Assembly (NCBI GenBank): GCA_028023455.1
Contig: JAQFVV010000018.1
Location: 10,374,771-10,438,770, forward strand
From: Epiperipatus broadwayi
Taxonomy: Eukaryota > Onychophora > Udeonychophora > Euonychophora > Peripatidae
Length of the DNA stretch: 64,000 nucleotides
Direction: 5' to 3'
Part shown: positions 36,695 to 48,445 of the stretch, piece after piece
Layout: each line of letters opens with the position of its first letter
Position numbering within the stretch: position 1 is the stretch's first letter
Made by a program: the position numbers and the translations under genes
Notes under the pieces: model-generated
Told to the model about the DNA's origin: nothing
Seen by the model: only the letters and a program-made list of their open reading frames with translations
The model's database searches: none

Positions 36695-38502
36695 TGTGAC
36701 GACCACGTAAAGTCGTCGACACATATATATATTTATTAATAACATTAGATAGATTCGCTAACAAGAAGTAATAAAGGTGAAATAAATTAGCTATTAAATT
36801 TTTAAAAAAAGGAAGGAAAAGAAAAAATTGAAATTCTAATGTCAAAATTTACTGTGGATTTGTAATAGTAAGAGAAGGGGAGGGGTGCATAAAGAAATGC
36901 GTCTCTTTCTCTCTTGTAAGTCAAATGCTAGAAAGTTATTTTTGTTTATTGTGGGAGAGGGGAAGGGGATGCATAAAGAAATGCGTTTCTTCTTTCTCAT
37001 TAAAAACTATATAATAACAAATTAAAATAAAATGTAAAACACAAATGTGAAAAAAAAATGAATTGTAAACTTTAAATAAAATGTAATATGTGATATATAA
37101 AAAGAAAAACAATATGGCCGTAGGTGTGAAAGTCTGTTGGACAAATTAAATTCCACGGACAAAGAAAATGTTAACAACGGAAGATCTTTGCCTGATCTGT
37201 TAAATTAATTGGGACTTACATTCCAGCCACTAATTAAATAAAGAAACATAATGATAAGAATTGGTTGGAAATCTAAGTCTTAATTAAAAATTTTAAAAAC
37301 AATGACAAAAGAAAGAGGTTAAGAAAATTACAATTTTTATCTGGCATTGCTAGTAGAGACTTTGAAGAAGCAACAGCTCAAAGAAAATGAAACAAGTGCG
37401 TGGCTAGTGGCGTTAAAGGGACGTGGGTTCGGATTCAAGCCGTCTCACCACTGACTCACAATGTAAGATCTATGCCTGACCTGCTAGAGAGACCGCCGCT
37501 TCTGTGACTGACAACTTAAAAATCTACCTAAAGAATCGACAAGAAGGAAAAAACTGGAACGAGAAATAACCCCAAAAACTGAGAAAGAAAATCAAGCCAG
37601 TCAACAGTGAAGGACATCACCGTCTCTACAAAAAAAGGAATGATCTCCCACTGGACATTAAAAAGCTCTCGAAAGAAATACCCATGGCACAACCACAAGA
37701 AAAACCTAGGTAAAAGCATGCATGCATTTTAATTGTTAATGTCATAAATAAGTAAACAAGGAACAATTTTGATAAATTTAGAACTCTATCCAATAGGACT
37801 TCAAAATAATTTTTATATTTGATCTGTTTTACTATGTTTATTATAGCCACGTATTTTATATAAGTGTGTGTTTTTTTATTATTATTATTATAATGTATTT
37901 TTTTTATATAAAGTGTGAGTATTATTATTAAACATATTTATCATTAAATTTCGTATCCTTGCTTTATTCCCCTATCACCAAGCTACGACAGGGGGGAAAC
38001 TGTAATTAGTGATTAAAGGGGCATGCTGATTTGTTTAAGGTATTCATGTGCTGCTTGTTCGTGAGAATTCCCAATTCTAAAAAATAAATAGCAAGCGCTG
38101 GACATTCGTTAAATTTCTTTGAAATAGTTTGCTCTGTTCAGCAGCCGAGAGTTCTTGGCCTGGAAAAATAACGCCAAGATAATATGTACGTATTGCCTTG
38201 GGGTTCGGTCAAGGGTATAGATATGAAGTTAAATTTGTATCTGTATTAGCTCTCTGCTTGTATTGTAACGGCGGTGGTTAAATAAATAAACAATCCATTA
38301 CAGTTGGAGGCTAAGCCGGGATATTTCGGTTAACAAAACTGTTAGTAAACAAATAAGAAATAAATAAGATAATAAAGAATCAAAGTCGGAAAAAGAATTA
38401 AAGTATAATAAATAAATATAATATAAAATAAAATAACCGAAATAAATATAATTGAATACACAAATAAATAAATCAACCGTACGAATAACCATTTCCGTTA
38501 TA
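36695..38502 (+). mobile_element. 1.8-kb dispersed element with ATAT flanks, copy A
   Basis: Starts TGTGACGACCACG and ends CCGTTATA; copy B (50655-52406) has the same ends and a nearly colinear sequence. Both are bordered by ATAT on each side, which would be a 4-bp target duplication as made by Ty3/Gypsy integrases, but AT-rich flanks weaken this. The first 30 bp form a hairpin (GACGAC/GTCGTC). Inside are a tRNA-like A/B-box pair (37401-37441: TGGCTAGTGG and GGGTTCGGATTCAAGCC) and a 302-bp LTR-like unit. No protein-coding frame is seen. It is best described as a solo LTR or non-autonomous LTR-derived element. Confidence 0.7.
38001..38302 (+). repeat. 302-bp LTR-like unit inside copy A
   Basis: Begins TGTAAT and ends ATTACA. 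It is directly preceded by a polypurine tract-like AGGGGGGAAAC (37990-38000) and directly followed by GTTGGAGGCTAAGCCGGG, which looks like a primer-binding site. PPT before and PBS after one LTR is the order seen where internal-LTR-internal units are joined. Copy B has the same start (51947) but has lost the end. Confidence 0.5.
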
Positions 38503-38679
38503 ATATGGATTTTTTTTTTTTTAACAATCAAGTCACATTCAATTTTTAATTTGGAGTGAATATACTAAAAAAACCAATTTTATATTAATATATAGGGTAT
38601 ATGAGCACATACTTTCACATGACCCACCATTCTCCACACTATCTCATAACACTGAAACACTTCACATATATGTTGAAAA

Positions 38680-38744
38680 GATAAATAGTCACCAATATAC
38701 ATATTTCATGCTAAACCAGCAATCATCAGTTGGTCCAGATTACC
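38680..38744 (-). ncRNA. Type I hammerhead ribozyme motif 1 of the retrozyme-like element
   Basis: On the - strand: outer stem I GGTAA with TTATC (5 bp, one GU), inner stem I CCAA with TTGG, core CTGATGA, stem II TGCT-GGTTT-AGCA, GAAA, stem III ATA-TG-TAT, and cleavage triplet ATA; predicted cleavage is between + positions 38696 and 38695. The usual G10.1-C11.1 pair next to the core is a U-U mismatch, so activity is uncertain. Stem III has only a 2-nt loop, as in the known Schistosoma satellite hammerhead. Confidence 0.65.
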
Positions 38745-39146
38745 ATCTCTACACATATATGCTATAAGTGCTCAGATATATATTAAGATAGTCAAGTCTC
38801 ATACTTTAATGGACAGGCTTCAAACTACTCCACTCTTCAACCGTCCATCCAATTGAAAATCTGATGATGGAATGCTCAAAATCCACCCTGAGGCTGAGAT
38901 TCTTGTCATACCCATGTTGACCTAAGGTCAATCTGACCCCTCTTATACAGGTCATAATTCATTTAATACATATACAAGGGATGGGCAGACATCTCTACTA
39001 TTTCATAACTGAAACACACAGGCTTATTATATATCTGTGTCTATATATGTAATATATAGGGTATATGAGCACAGACTTTCACACGACCCACCACTCTCCA
39101 CATTATCTCATAACACTGAAACACTTGAACACATATATGTTGAAAA

Positions 39147-39211
39147 GATAAATAATCACCAATATACGTATTTCATGCTAAACCAGCAATCATCAGTTGG
39201 TCCGGATTACC
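39147..39211 (-). ncRNA. Type I hammerhead ribozyme motif 2 of the retrozyme-like element
   Basis: Same fold as motif 1, 467 bp away: CTGATGA, stem II TGCT/AGCA, GAAA, stem III, TTGG. Stem III is here ATACGTAT, an exact 8-nt palindrome, which would let two RNAs pair and act as a dimeric ribozyme. Substitutions relative to motif 1 fall in the stem I internal loop and the stem III loop, not in the core. Predicted cleavage is between + positions 39163 and 39162. Confidence 0.67.
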
Positions 39212-39243
39212 ATTTCTACACATATATGCTAATTTTATATTAA

Positions 39244-40583
39244 ATACATTTCATTTGTCACCAGATTTTTTTGTCATGCCAGATGTCAATTTTTTTTTTA
39301 CTTTATAGGATATTTTCCATTCTGTTCATTACAATTCATATGTATTATACCGATTTAAAATGTTTATTAACTAAACAGTAATTAATGCTCTGGTTCAGCA
39401 TTCAGATTGAATAATATAAAAATTTAACAATATCTGTATCTATCAGTTCAAAAGATGATTTATAGAATATACTTAATGTTTTTAATGCAATATATAAAAA
39501 TTTTGGTTTATTGATCAATGTTCAAAAACTCAAGTTTTTTATTAGCCTATGACAGAAGAAAAATGCTCTCAGCAATATTCATAGCTTGAATAGCAATGTA
39601 CTTGAAAATATATATTAGTTTAAATATCTTTGTAGTTTTATACATAGAAAGATAAAATTACATTTTGAGATATACACAAACTCTGTATTTCATCATAAAG
39701 AAATAACTACTGCAACTAAATTATCTGTAAGTAGAGCTATTATTTTTCCTAATTTATTGTATGGATATATAACTTGGCTACCCTATTGGTACAATATAAG
39801 GGCATTAGAAAAGTTTCATTTAATGATTCTCCATAAAATTTAAAAAATACAGTAACAAGGTCATAAAATCAATCAGTATATTCTTCAATTTACTGAATGC
39901 AATACTATAGAATTGACTGGTGTAAAATCATCAATAACTACTTCAGTTAAGTTAGCTATACATTATTTTATGTAATTTATTGTATGGAAATAAAACTTGA
40001 ACACCATATTACATAATATAATGGATTAGAAAAGTTAAATTTAAAGATGCTTATTAAATTTTAAAAATTCAGGGGCAAGATCTATCTTAAACGCATTGTA
40101 AATAAGCCAATGTCAATTGTTTTCATTGGGAAGTTATGGCAGAAAATACTATATATTGGAAAGCTGTCTGATGAATAAAATAAAGGACAGGACAAGGTAT
40201 TATTTATCTAGTTGTATTTATGTTTATGTGGTCATTGTAAAAAGTCATTTGTAAAGTAATTTTTTTTCTCTCTTTTTTGGGGTTTTTTTTTTTTTGTGTG
40301 TGCAATTAGAATAGTCATACTCATTTACAAGTAGCTGTTTATTATTATCATTATTTTCTTTTAATTCTAATAAATACACAAATATTGGTTGTAATGAATA
40401 ATGGAAACTATTACTTTCTATACTGCCAATTTAAAATTTAGTATATTTTGAAAATAATCAATTGCTGTTGCAACACAATATTCAAAATGTACAAAACTTT
40501 AAATTTGGTACAATGAAAAGTGGATAACTGTTTAAGATTATTAATATTACATATTAAAGTTTATTAACATTATTTGTTGACAG
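39244..40583 (+). other. End of the 12.4-kb formin intron
   Basis: AT-rich, with degenerate pieces at 39500-40170 that repeat similar wording (for example TTATTGTATGGATAT and TTATTGTATGGAAATA) but no recognisable family. It ends TTTGTTGACAG, the acceptor of the next exon. Confidence 0.5.
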
Positions 40584-40713
40584 CTCAGCTTCACAAAATC
40601 TACTGATAACAAGAACACTTTATTACATTACATTGCAAATAATGTAGAACTTTGTCATCCCCATCTTCTGGATTTCACAGAACAAATGATACATGTTGAG
40701 AAAGCATCAAAAG
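40584..40713 (+). CDS. dia: Diaphanous-type formin, FH2 exon 3 of 3
   Basis: A 130-nt exon, 43 codons plus one base, acceptor TTGACAG and donor G|GTAAGA. It reads LSFTKSTDNKNTLLHYIANN, VELCHPHLLDFTEQMIHVEK, ASK. It continues directly from ...ISYITK of the previous exon and matches the FH2 stretch L..TKS.D.K.TLLH(F/Y)(L/I)A...P..L.F...L.HVEKAS(K/R)V. The extra G would start the GTN codon for Val that follows in relatives. The next exon, expected to begin with the helix after HVEKAS, was not found before 64000, so this intron exceeds 23 kb. Confidence 0.92.
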
Positions 40714-40975
40714 GTAAGATAATTATGTTTGTTAAAATGTTATGTTTTAATGGAAAAATTTGTTTTTCAATAAAATAATTACAAATTATTACATTAATAA
40801 AACATAAAAATAATTCCAACAACTGTAAAATGTAAGCAGACTAATTCATCTTATTATTTTTAGTTTATAATTTTTTTCGTGTGTGCACGCACTTTTAAAT
40901 CTTTTTTATCATTGTTTCTTATTATAATTTGGAGTTGTAATTGACTTGAGCATTATATTAGTTGGCTTATATATA

Positions 40976-43900
40976 GGTTTGCTGTTAACTGAAAGGGAGA
41001 CTCACTGATTTATCTTGGAGGCCTTAAATGAACCAAGCAAAGCAAATTTCTAATGTCCATTCCATACATTCTTGTCATTGCAGCTATTATTATGTGATGG
41101 TTCATGTAGTATATGAACATGGATGTCTGCTCACTAACATGCATTAGCCAGTGTGGTGAGTTTATTGGCTTTTTACCTCTGAATTTAAGATCAAGACTTT
41201 CTTCTCAATTACCTGATAGCTCTTAACTAAAATATCATTTGAGTTTTCTTGAAGGCAAAAATGTGTGTGAGAATGGGAAAAAAATTTTCTAATAGATATT
41301 TACAATTATGACCGACAAAAGTAAATCATGGCCTTTATGTCCAGGAGGCTATAAAGTCACCAGCCAAGGCAGTAGTTGGTGGCTGAAGACAGAAGGTGCT
41401 AAGAATTCCTTGATTGCTGACCCAGGCTGTCATTTGATGACAATCTTTTATTTAGGTATGTATAACTGCAGATCACTTTCAAGTGAAGGAAGATTGCAAG
41501 AATTGGAACTTTAGATGCCAACATCAACTTCTAAAACCTTTGTCTAATTTTTGTATTAGTCCATTACTCAAATCTGAGAACAATTATTTATCAGTTTCAT
41601 TTCCAGTCGGTTTCTATTGATAAAATTTTAATCTAAAATATACAGAATTGTTTCAATTCAGCTTCTAATGAAAAATTAAAAATAATATTAATAACTGAAG
41701 AAAAATATAAGAAAAATTTTAAAAAAATAGCCAGCAGTAAAACAAAAGAATTATATTTCAACCAATCTATATGAATGCTGGTGTTTCATTACTTTGTTCT
41801 GTAGCGGTCAATGTTATTCACTTTTCTTGAAGAGCAGTCACTTTCCCACACTTATTTTTCTCGTAAAATTTAAAATTTTTCGAATCAGACTTTATATTTT
41901 AATAAAGTAATGGAAAATCTTAATTGTGAATGTAAAAAATTAAGATAAATATATTTATTTAAATTTAAAATCAATTACAAATGCATAAAACATTTTGTTT
42001 TGATTTCTGACTTTGTCATTAATATGCAAATTACATCCAGTAGCAGTCAACCTTATTCATTTGCCTTGAAGAGCGGTTACTTTCCCACATTTATTTTCCT
42101 TGTAAAATTTAAAATTTTTTGAATCAAACTTTATATTTCAATAAAGTAATGTAAAATCTTAATTATGAATGTAAAAAATTAAGATTAATATATTTATTTA
42201 TGTTCAAAATCAATTATGAATGTGTAAAACATTTTGTTTTGACTTCTGACTGTTATTTAGAAATGCCTGATATGCTAATTACAGTCAGTAGAGCAGTCAA
42301 CCACTTGTCTTGAAGAGCGGTCACTTTCCCACACTTTTTTTTTTTTTATAAAATTTTAAATTTTTCGAATCAAACTTTATATTCCAATAAAGTAATGTAA
42401 AATCTTCATTATGAATGTAAAAAATTACGATAAATGTATTTATTTACATTCAAAATCAATTACAAATGTATAAAGTATTTTGTTTTGATTTCTGACTTTG
42501 TCATTTAAAAACGCCTGCGGCACAATTTTCAGAGTTGGCAGCCGTCCAATCAGAGAAAAGAAGTTGGCCTGCACACCAATACACAGCAATGAAAATTGAT
42601 TTTTTTTTTCAAAAATATATCACCATATGCAGACTTTTTTAAAACTAAAATTTTAAATTTTGAATTTCCTATTAAATAAGTCTAAAATGAAGAAAATGCA
42701 ACCAAAATTGACCAAGAGGTGGCGCAAACAATGTCCACGAACTATAAATAACATGAATGACAATTAAATGGAGCAAGATCTAACCATATTTAAGAGCAGA
42801 GTGGTTAACTGAAATATAATTTGAGTTGTCTTGAAGGCAAAAATATGTGTGTGAATGAAAAAAAATTTTTCTAATAGATATTTACAATTATGACAGACAA
42901 AAATAAATCATGGTCTTTATGTTCAGGAGACTGTAAAGTCACCAGCTAAGGCAGCAATTGGTGACTGAATATAGAGGGTGCTAAGAATCCCTTGATTGCA
43001 GACCTAGGCTGCCATTTAATGACAATCTTTTATTTAGGTATGTATAACTGCAGATCACTTTCAAGTGAAGGAAGATTGCAAGAATTAGAAAAAGAACTGT
43101 CTCATATTAAATGGGACATATTGGACTTTGTGAATTTAAAGAAAAGGTGAAGAGACAATTGATATAAAAAATGGACATGTACTGTATTACAAAGGCATGA
43201 ATATTGGAAGTATAAGTGGAGTAGGATTCATTATAAATAAAAAATAGGAAGAACAATATTGTGGAGATTGATAGTGTATCAGACAGAGTGGCAAGATTGG
43301 TTATTCAATTTAATAGCAGATACCAAATGCATATAATTCAGGTTTATGCCCCAACAAGTTCTCATAGTGATGAAATAGTAGGGAATATTTATATAAATGT
43401 ACAAATGGCCTTTGGTCATACCAAATTTCATTTTAAAAATTGTTATGGTAGACCCTAATGCCAGAATTGGTAAAACAATTGAAAGATGAAAATGTTGTAG
43501 ATAAATTTGTTATGGTGATAGAAATGAGATAGATCATAAGCTTGTGGAATATGCAGAAAAGGGAAAACTTTATATTGTGAATTCTTTTTTTGAGAAAAGT
43601 GTTAAACAGAAATGGACATGGAAGCATCCAAATGAAGGTACAGCAGAATTGGATTACATTTTGGCTAACAGAAAATACATATTTCAAGATGGTAATGTTT
43701 TTAATAAATTCAACATAAGAAATGATCATTGATTCGTAAGATGTAAGATATGACCTAATCCAAAACTAGAGAGACAAAAATTATTAAGAAAAAAAATATT
43801 GACAGTTGACATTCCTACTCTTCAGAAACACTCTAATGAATTTAAATTAGAATTTGCAAATCGTTTTCAAATATTAACAAATTTTGAACATGATTCAGAT

Positions 43901-45790
43901 TTGCATGAAATCAATAGGAAAATAACTTATACACTTAAAAACTGCAGCTAAGATAGCTGGTAGAAAAAAGTAGCAATGGACTGTTAAAATTTCTACTGAG
44001 ACTAAAGAATTTATGAAGAATATGAAAATATATAAAAATGATGCATTAAGAATGATTGGATATCTCAAATTTTGTAAAATGGTGCAAAAAAGATTTGTTA
44101 ATGATGTAAGAATATATAATTGTAAACTAGCAAGGGAAGCTATAGAAGAAAATAAAAGTCTCAAGAAAGTAAAATGACAATAAGAAAAAAAGATGAAACT
44201 ATTGCTAAAAAGAGAGATGATGACATTTTGAAATTTATAGAAGAGTTCTATTAAGAATTATATAGTAATAAAGAACAAGGAAAATTATCTTCGACAACTA
44301 ATATATCTTTTGAATTGCCCAGGATTTTAAATGAAATGAGACATGCAATTAAATTTATGAAGAAGGGAAAAGCTCCAGGTAATGATGGAATTATAATCGA
44401 TATCTTGAAAGATGCAGCTGAAGAAATAGAAATATTTTTGACAAAGATGTATTCCAAATGTCTAAATGATAAAGATGTGCCAGATGATCAGAAGAATGCA
44501 GTATTAATATTAATATTTTAAAAAGGTGATAAAGAAGATATTAGAAATTACAAACCTATCACTTTTTTTATCAGTTCTGTCACTTTTTTATCAGTTCTAT
44601 ACAAATTTTTTACCAAGATAATAACAACTAGTTTACAGCAACTTTGGATTTCAACCAATTAAAAGACCAAGCTGGATTTAAAAGTTATTTTTGTACAATG
44701 GATCATATCCAAGTATTGACAGAAGTTATACACAGGACCAATAAATAAGAGTTGTCATTATGCTTTGGATTTGTAGACTATGAAAATGCATTTGATTCTA
44801 TAAGTATTTCTTTAGTGTTTAAAGCATTGGATCATCAAGGTATAGAACCAGGATAGTGTCATAATCTGAAGAATATTTATAAAAGTACAATAGCAACAAT
44901 TAGATTACATAATTATATTAGAAGATTAACATTGGGAAGGGTATACACAGTGTAACTCCATATTTCTAAAACTTTTTACAGCAGTGCTGCAAGAAGTATT
45001 TTTGTGGATTAAAATAGAAAACTAAAGGAATAAAAGTAAATGGAGATTATTTAAGTCATCTAGATTTTGCAGATTATGTAGTTATTTTTGCAAATAATAC
45101 TTCAAAGCTTCTGGAAATGTTGTAAGAGTTAATAGATGAAAGTAAAAAAATAGGATTAATGGTAAATGTTAAAAAGTCTAAAGTAATTTTCAATGAATTT
45201 TCTCAAAAGATGAAAAATAAAGATTGGTAATGATGAGTTAGAAAAAGTTAACTACAAATACCTTGGTCAGATTATTACTACAGATGGAAACATAATGGAT
45301 GAAATTAATCATGGAATTAAACTTGGTTGAAATATTTTTGGTAGAAAAAAAACTTAATATTAAAAGGAAATATGCCTATTTGTTAAATAATAAAAAATTT
45401 TAATAAATGTGTTTTATCAGTTCTTACTTATGGATTTGAGATTTGGATGCTTAACAGAAGAGCAATACAGAGACTTTAGACCATTCAAAGAAGTATGGAA
45501 GGATGCATATTAGGAGTAACAAGAAGAAATCAAAATACATGGGAAGGAATTAAAAGACTAATATGGAGTTGGGCTGGACGTATTGCTAGAAGAGATGATA
45601 ATAGATAGACAATTGAAATCTTAAACTGGATTCCAAGAGATTGTAAAAGACCCAGAAAGAGACCACATGTGAAATGGATGGATGAAATGAGAAAGTGTGC
45701 AGCAGTGATGTGGAGAAGAGAGGCTAGAGATTGAAGAAGTTAGATTGAACTCGGAGACCTTCATCCTGCAATGTAATGATAATGATTGAA
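40976..45790 (+). mobile_element. Second RTE copy, decayed, with internal duplication
   Basis: Begins at the same 5' point as the RTE at 4357 (GTTTGCTGTTAACTGAAAGG) and ends TGATAATGATTG, the RTE tail type. Readable pieces: MTDKSKSWPL...YNCRSLSSEGRLQEL (41308-41514 and again near 42890-43085), VSDRVARLVIQFNSRYQM and VYAPTSSHSDE (43261-43458), ELDYILANRKYIFQD (about 43640), GKAPGNDGIIIDILKDA (about 44365), FVDYENAFDS (about 44768) and LPVLTYG-like LTYGFEIW (about 45424). FADD appears as FADY. It has many stops and frameshifts. A 290-bp 5' segment is present twice, on either side of a satellite-like tandem repeat. Confidence 0.9.
41801..42512. repeat. Three tandem copies of a ~240-bp satellite-like unit
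   Basis: Units begin near 41801, 42040 and 42289 with AGC(G/A)GTCAA, followed by CTTGAAGAGC(A/G)GT, ACTTTCCCACA, TTTAAAATTTTT, TTTATATTTTAATAAAGTAA-like sequence and ATTTTGTTTTGA. Copies differ by a few per cent to ten per cent by eye. The array sits between the two copies of the duplicated RTE segment. A further 290 bp to its right (42512-42800, with CCGTCCAATCAGAGAAAAG) is unique. Confidence 0.85.
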
Positions 45791-46436
45791 AAGGATAATT
45801 ATATTTATTATATAAGCACACAAATGCTTTGCTTACCTATGCATATGCTTACATATATTCATATCATTTTATAGACATATGCAATTTACTTATTTTTTTG
45901 TCTGATACATGTATATACATGTATTGTTCATATCTGTGTTCATATCTCTCAGTTATATCCTATATCTGCATATATAAAATATATCTATTTATGTATTTGT
46001 TGAAAATCAATGACTTTTTTAATATTTAAATTGAGTAAATACAATTTATCAAAAAAAAGAAAATAATAATACTGTTTTTTTTTTATATGAATACTGCATA
46101 TGGATAGCAATGAATCAAAAAGATTTTATATTATAGTATTAAAATGTATATTTTTCTATGAATATATAATATAAACATTTTGAATTTGTGGGGTTTTTTT
46201 TTACTATACTATTACTATTTATACATTTTTATTTATAATTTTTAAAATATAATTTTACCTTGAAGAACAATTTTTTTTTTTTTTCCTTTCAACTAAATTT
46301 TTAAGTAGGAAAAATAACAATTAAAATTCCATTTTTCAAAAAACTTATCTTTTGGATTTCTTTGTAATTATTTTTTAATTGTATTACTTTCTAAGAATTT
46401 TATTTATAATAAATATTTTTTATTCTTATAATTTAA
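45791..46436. other. AT-rich, nothing recognised
   Basis: No coding family or structured repeat. The open frames here are short and AT-driven. Confidence 0.45.
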
Positions 46437-46640
46437 TGGTTTAGCATGAAATACTTATATTAGTGATTATTTATCTTTTAGACATATATATGGTCAAGTG
46501 TATCAGTAGTATGAGATAATGTGGAAAGTTGAGAGTTGTGTGAAAGTCTGAGCTCAAAATATCCTATATATTACATTGTTTGTACAGGTATATATATATA
46601 GCCTAAATGTCAGATGTGGCTCATGTGAATGTCTGTGCTC
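46437..46640 (+). mobile_element. Truncated copy of the retrozyme-like terminal repeat
   Basis: In inverted orientation relative to 38589-39230. It retains GGTTTAGCATGAAATAC and GTGATTATTTATC (the 3' half of the hammerhead motif), TATGAGATAATGTGGA, and at the right end GTCTGTGCTCATATACCC; a second partial copy of that right end follows after ~60 bp. The CTGATGA half is missing, so no ribozyme can form. Confidence 0.6.
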
Positions 46641-48437
46641 ATATACCCTTATTTATAACATATTTTATTAATTATAATATATATATATATGTATATTGCT
46701 TCTATATAGTGGATATATTCACATTTCTAACATCATATTTCATTTTTGGTTTTAATTTTTTTTAAATGATTCTTTTTTATTTAATAAAATAAAATATTTT
46801 CATCAAATTTGCATTCTGTGTTTTTTTATGTATATTAATAGAACTTTTTTTTAATCATATCTATTATTTTAATATTGTTTTTGCTTAATTGTTTGTTTCT
46901 CACATGTAATTATTTTTTATTTGTTACTAGCTACAATTTAATTTCCACATATTATTTTATAAGCTTCATTTATATTGTTTTTATTTTTTTTATTTAAATA
47001 TTTAGTATTTTATTGTGTTTTTTTATTAATTATTTTATTATTTATTTTGTTTATGTTATTTGCTTTATTAATAATATTCTTCATTTAAAAAATGGAAATT
47101 TATAATAATTTTAATGTATTCAAAAGTATTTTTTAAATATAAATAAAACAATAAAAAATATAAATAGGAAATTTAAAAATGAAATTGAAATTAAACCAGT
47201 GTATAAATAGAAAATAGTTTAAATAAATTGATAAATAATGAATAAATTGTAAAACATGAATGCTATTTATATTGTAAATTTTTACATTATAAAAGAGGTA
47301 AAAAATGTTTATACATAGAAACACCAAAAATAAATTAGCTTAAATAAATATTTAAAGGGTAGATATTCCAATATATATTTACTGATGAAAGAATATAAGC
47401 ATTTAAATGTTGAAATTAATGCATATGAAAATATCAAATCTTTTAAAGAAAGATTGATTAAAAATATTTTTACATAAAAACAGAAAAACTAGTTTTAAAT
47501 ATATTAATAAAGATTTGGCAAATAAGGAACTATAAAAAAAATAGTATGATAATTTTATCTAATTAAATGTAAAGGAGAATATTTAAATTCAGTCAATATA
47601 TAGGGTAATTCAATTGGAATTTTTTTTTAAAAATAATAATAAAGAATATAGAAAAATTATGAGTGTAGATGAAATAGGCAAGTAACAAAAAGGCATTAAT
47701 TAGATGTAGATAAATTTGGCAAAATAATTGAATTACATATATGTATATAACAAATTATTTTGGTTTTAGAGAACCAATTTATTTGAGTGAATTTTTTATA
47801 TTATTAATGATTTTATGTAAATATAAGTTATAGGTAGAAATGCAGAATAATAAATGTATATTGAAAAGAAATTTATTTTTTGAAATAAAACAAGATTTAT
47901 AAATAAAATAAAAATATATGAAAAATTATTTTTACAGGGAAATTAATATATTATTTATAAACAATAAAAAAAAAAAAAAGAGTTTTATAATTAACTAGCT
48001 GTTTGGTTCATAATTCTGTAATTATCATCATATAACAATTCATCATTCTTTGAATTTGTTATCTTCAAGGAATAATTTAATCTTCATTAGAATATCATAA
48101 AGAATATCTTTCAAAACATTAAATAATTGTCATGAAGAGAAAAAGAATATATAATATATGTAAAGCATTGTGGAGGAGGAAATTATGTTTGTTTCATATT
48201 CAAGTATATTTTTCAGACAATATATATATATTAGAAAAAAACATCAGAAAAATACAGATGCTAACACATTTGATGACATAGTGCTTGACTTTAATATATA
48301 TATAAAGGAGATGAAAAACAATTAGCATGTAAGTATATTCATATATGTATGTATGCATGCACATATTTGTATCTGCAACAATAATCAAAGAAAAAAATTG
48401 TGATAATATATATTGTACTAGGAACCTATCCCATACA
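46641..48437. other. Very AT-rich stretch, nothing recognised
   Basis: About 1.8 kb of low-complexity AT-rich sequence. No exon resembling the expected next FH2 block was found. Confidence 0.5.
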
Positions 48438-48445
48438 CTCTAGAA

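Larger units (their letters stand above)
38589..39230 (-). mobile_element. Retrozyme-like element with a hammerhead motif in each terminal repeat
   Basis: A 642-bp non-coding unit flanked by a perfect 13-bp target duplication AATTTTATATTAA (38576-38588 and 39231-39243). It has two direct terminal repeats (38589-38763 and 39053-39230, ~176 bp, a few differences) around a unique 289-bp middle. Each terminal repeat has a type I hammerhead-like motif on the - strand, so self-cleavage of a transcript would release a 467-nt unit. Target duplications of this length fit target-primed insertion as used by Penelope-like elements rather than integrase. Animal retrozymes are known small HHR-bearing retroelements; this sequence is assigned to that type by inference. 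Confidence 0.7.

Noticed and set aside
37401-37441. tRNA gene suggested by A-box and B-box words (also at 51368-51408)
   Set aside because: No acceptor stem or anticodon arm can be drawn; it is at most a tRNA-derived promoter in a repeat.
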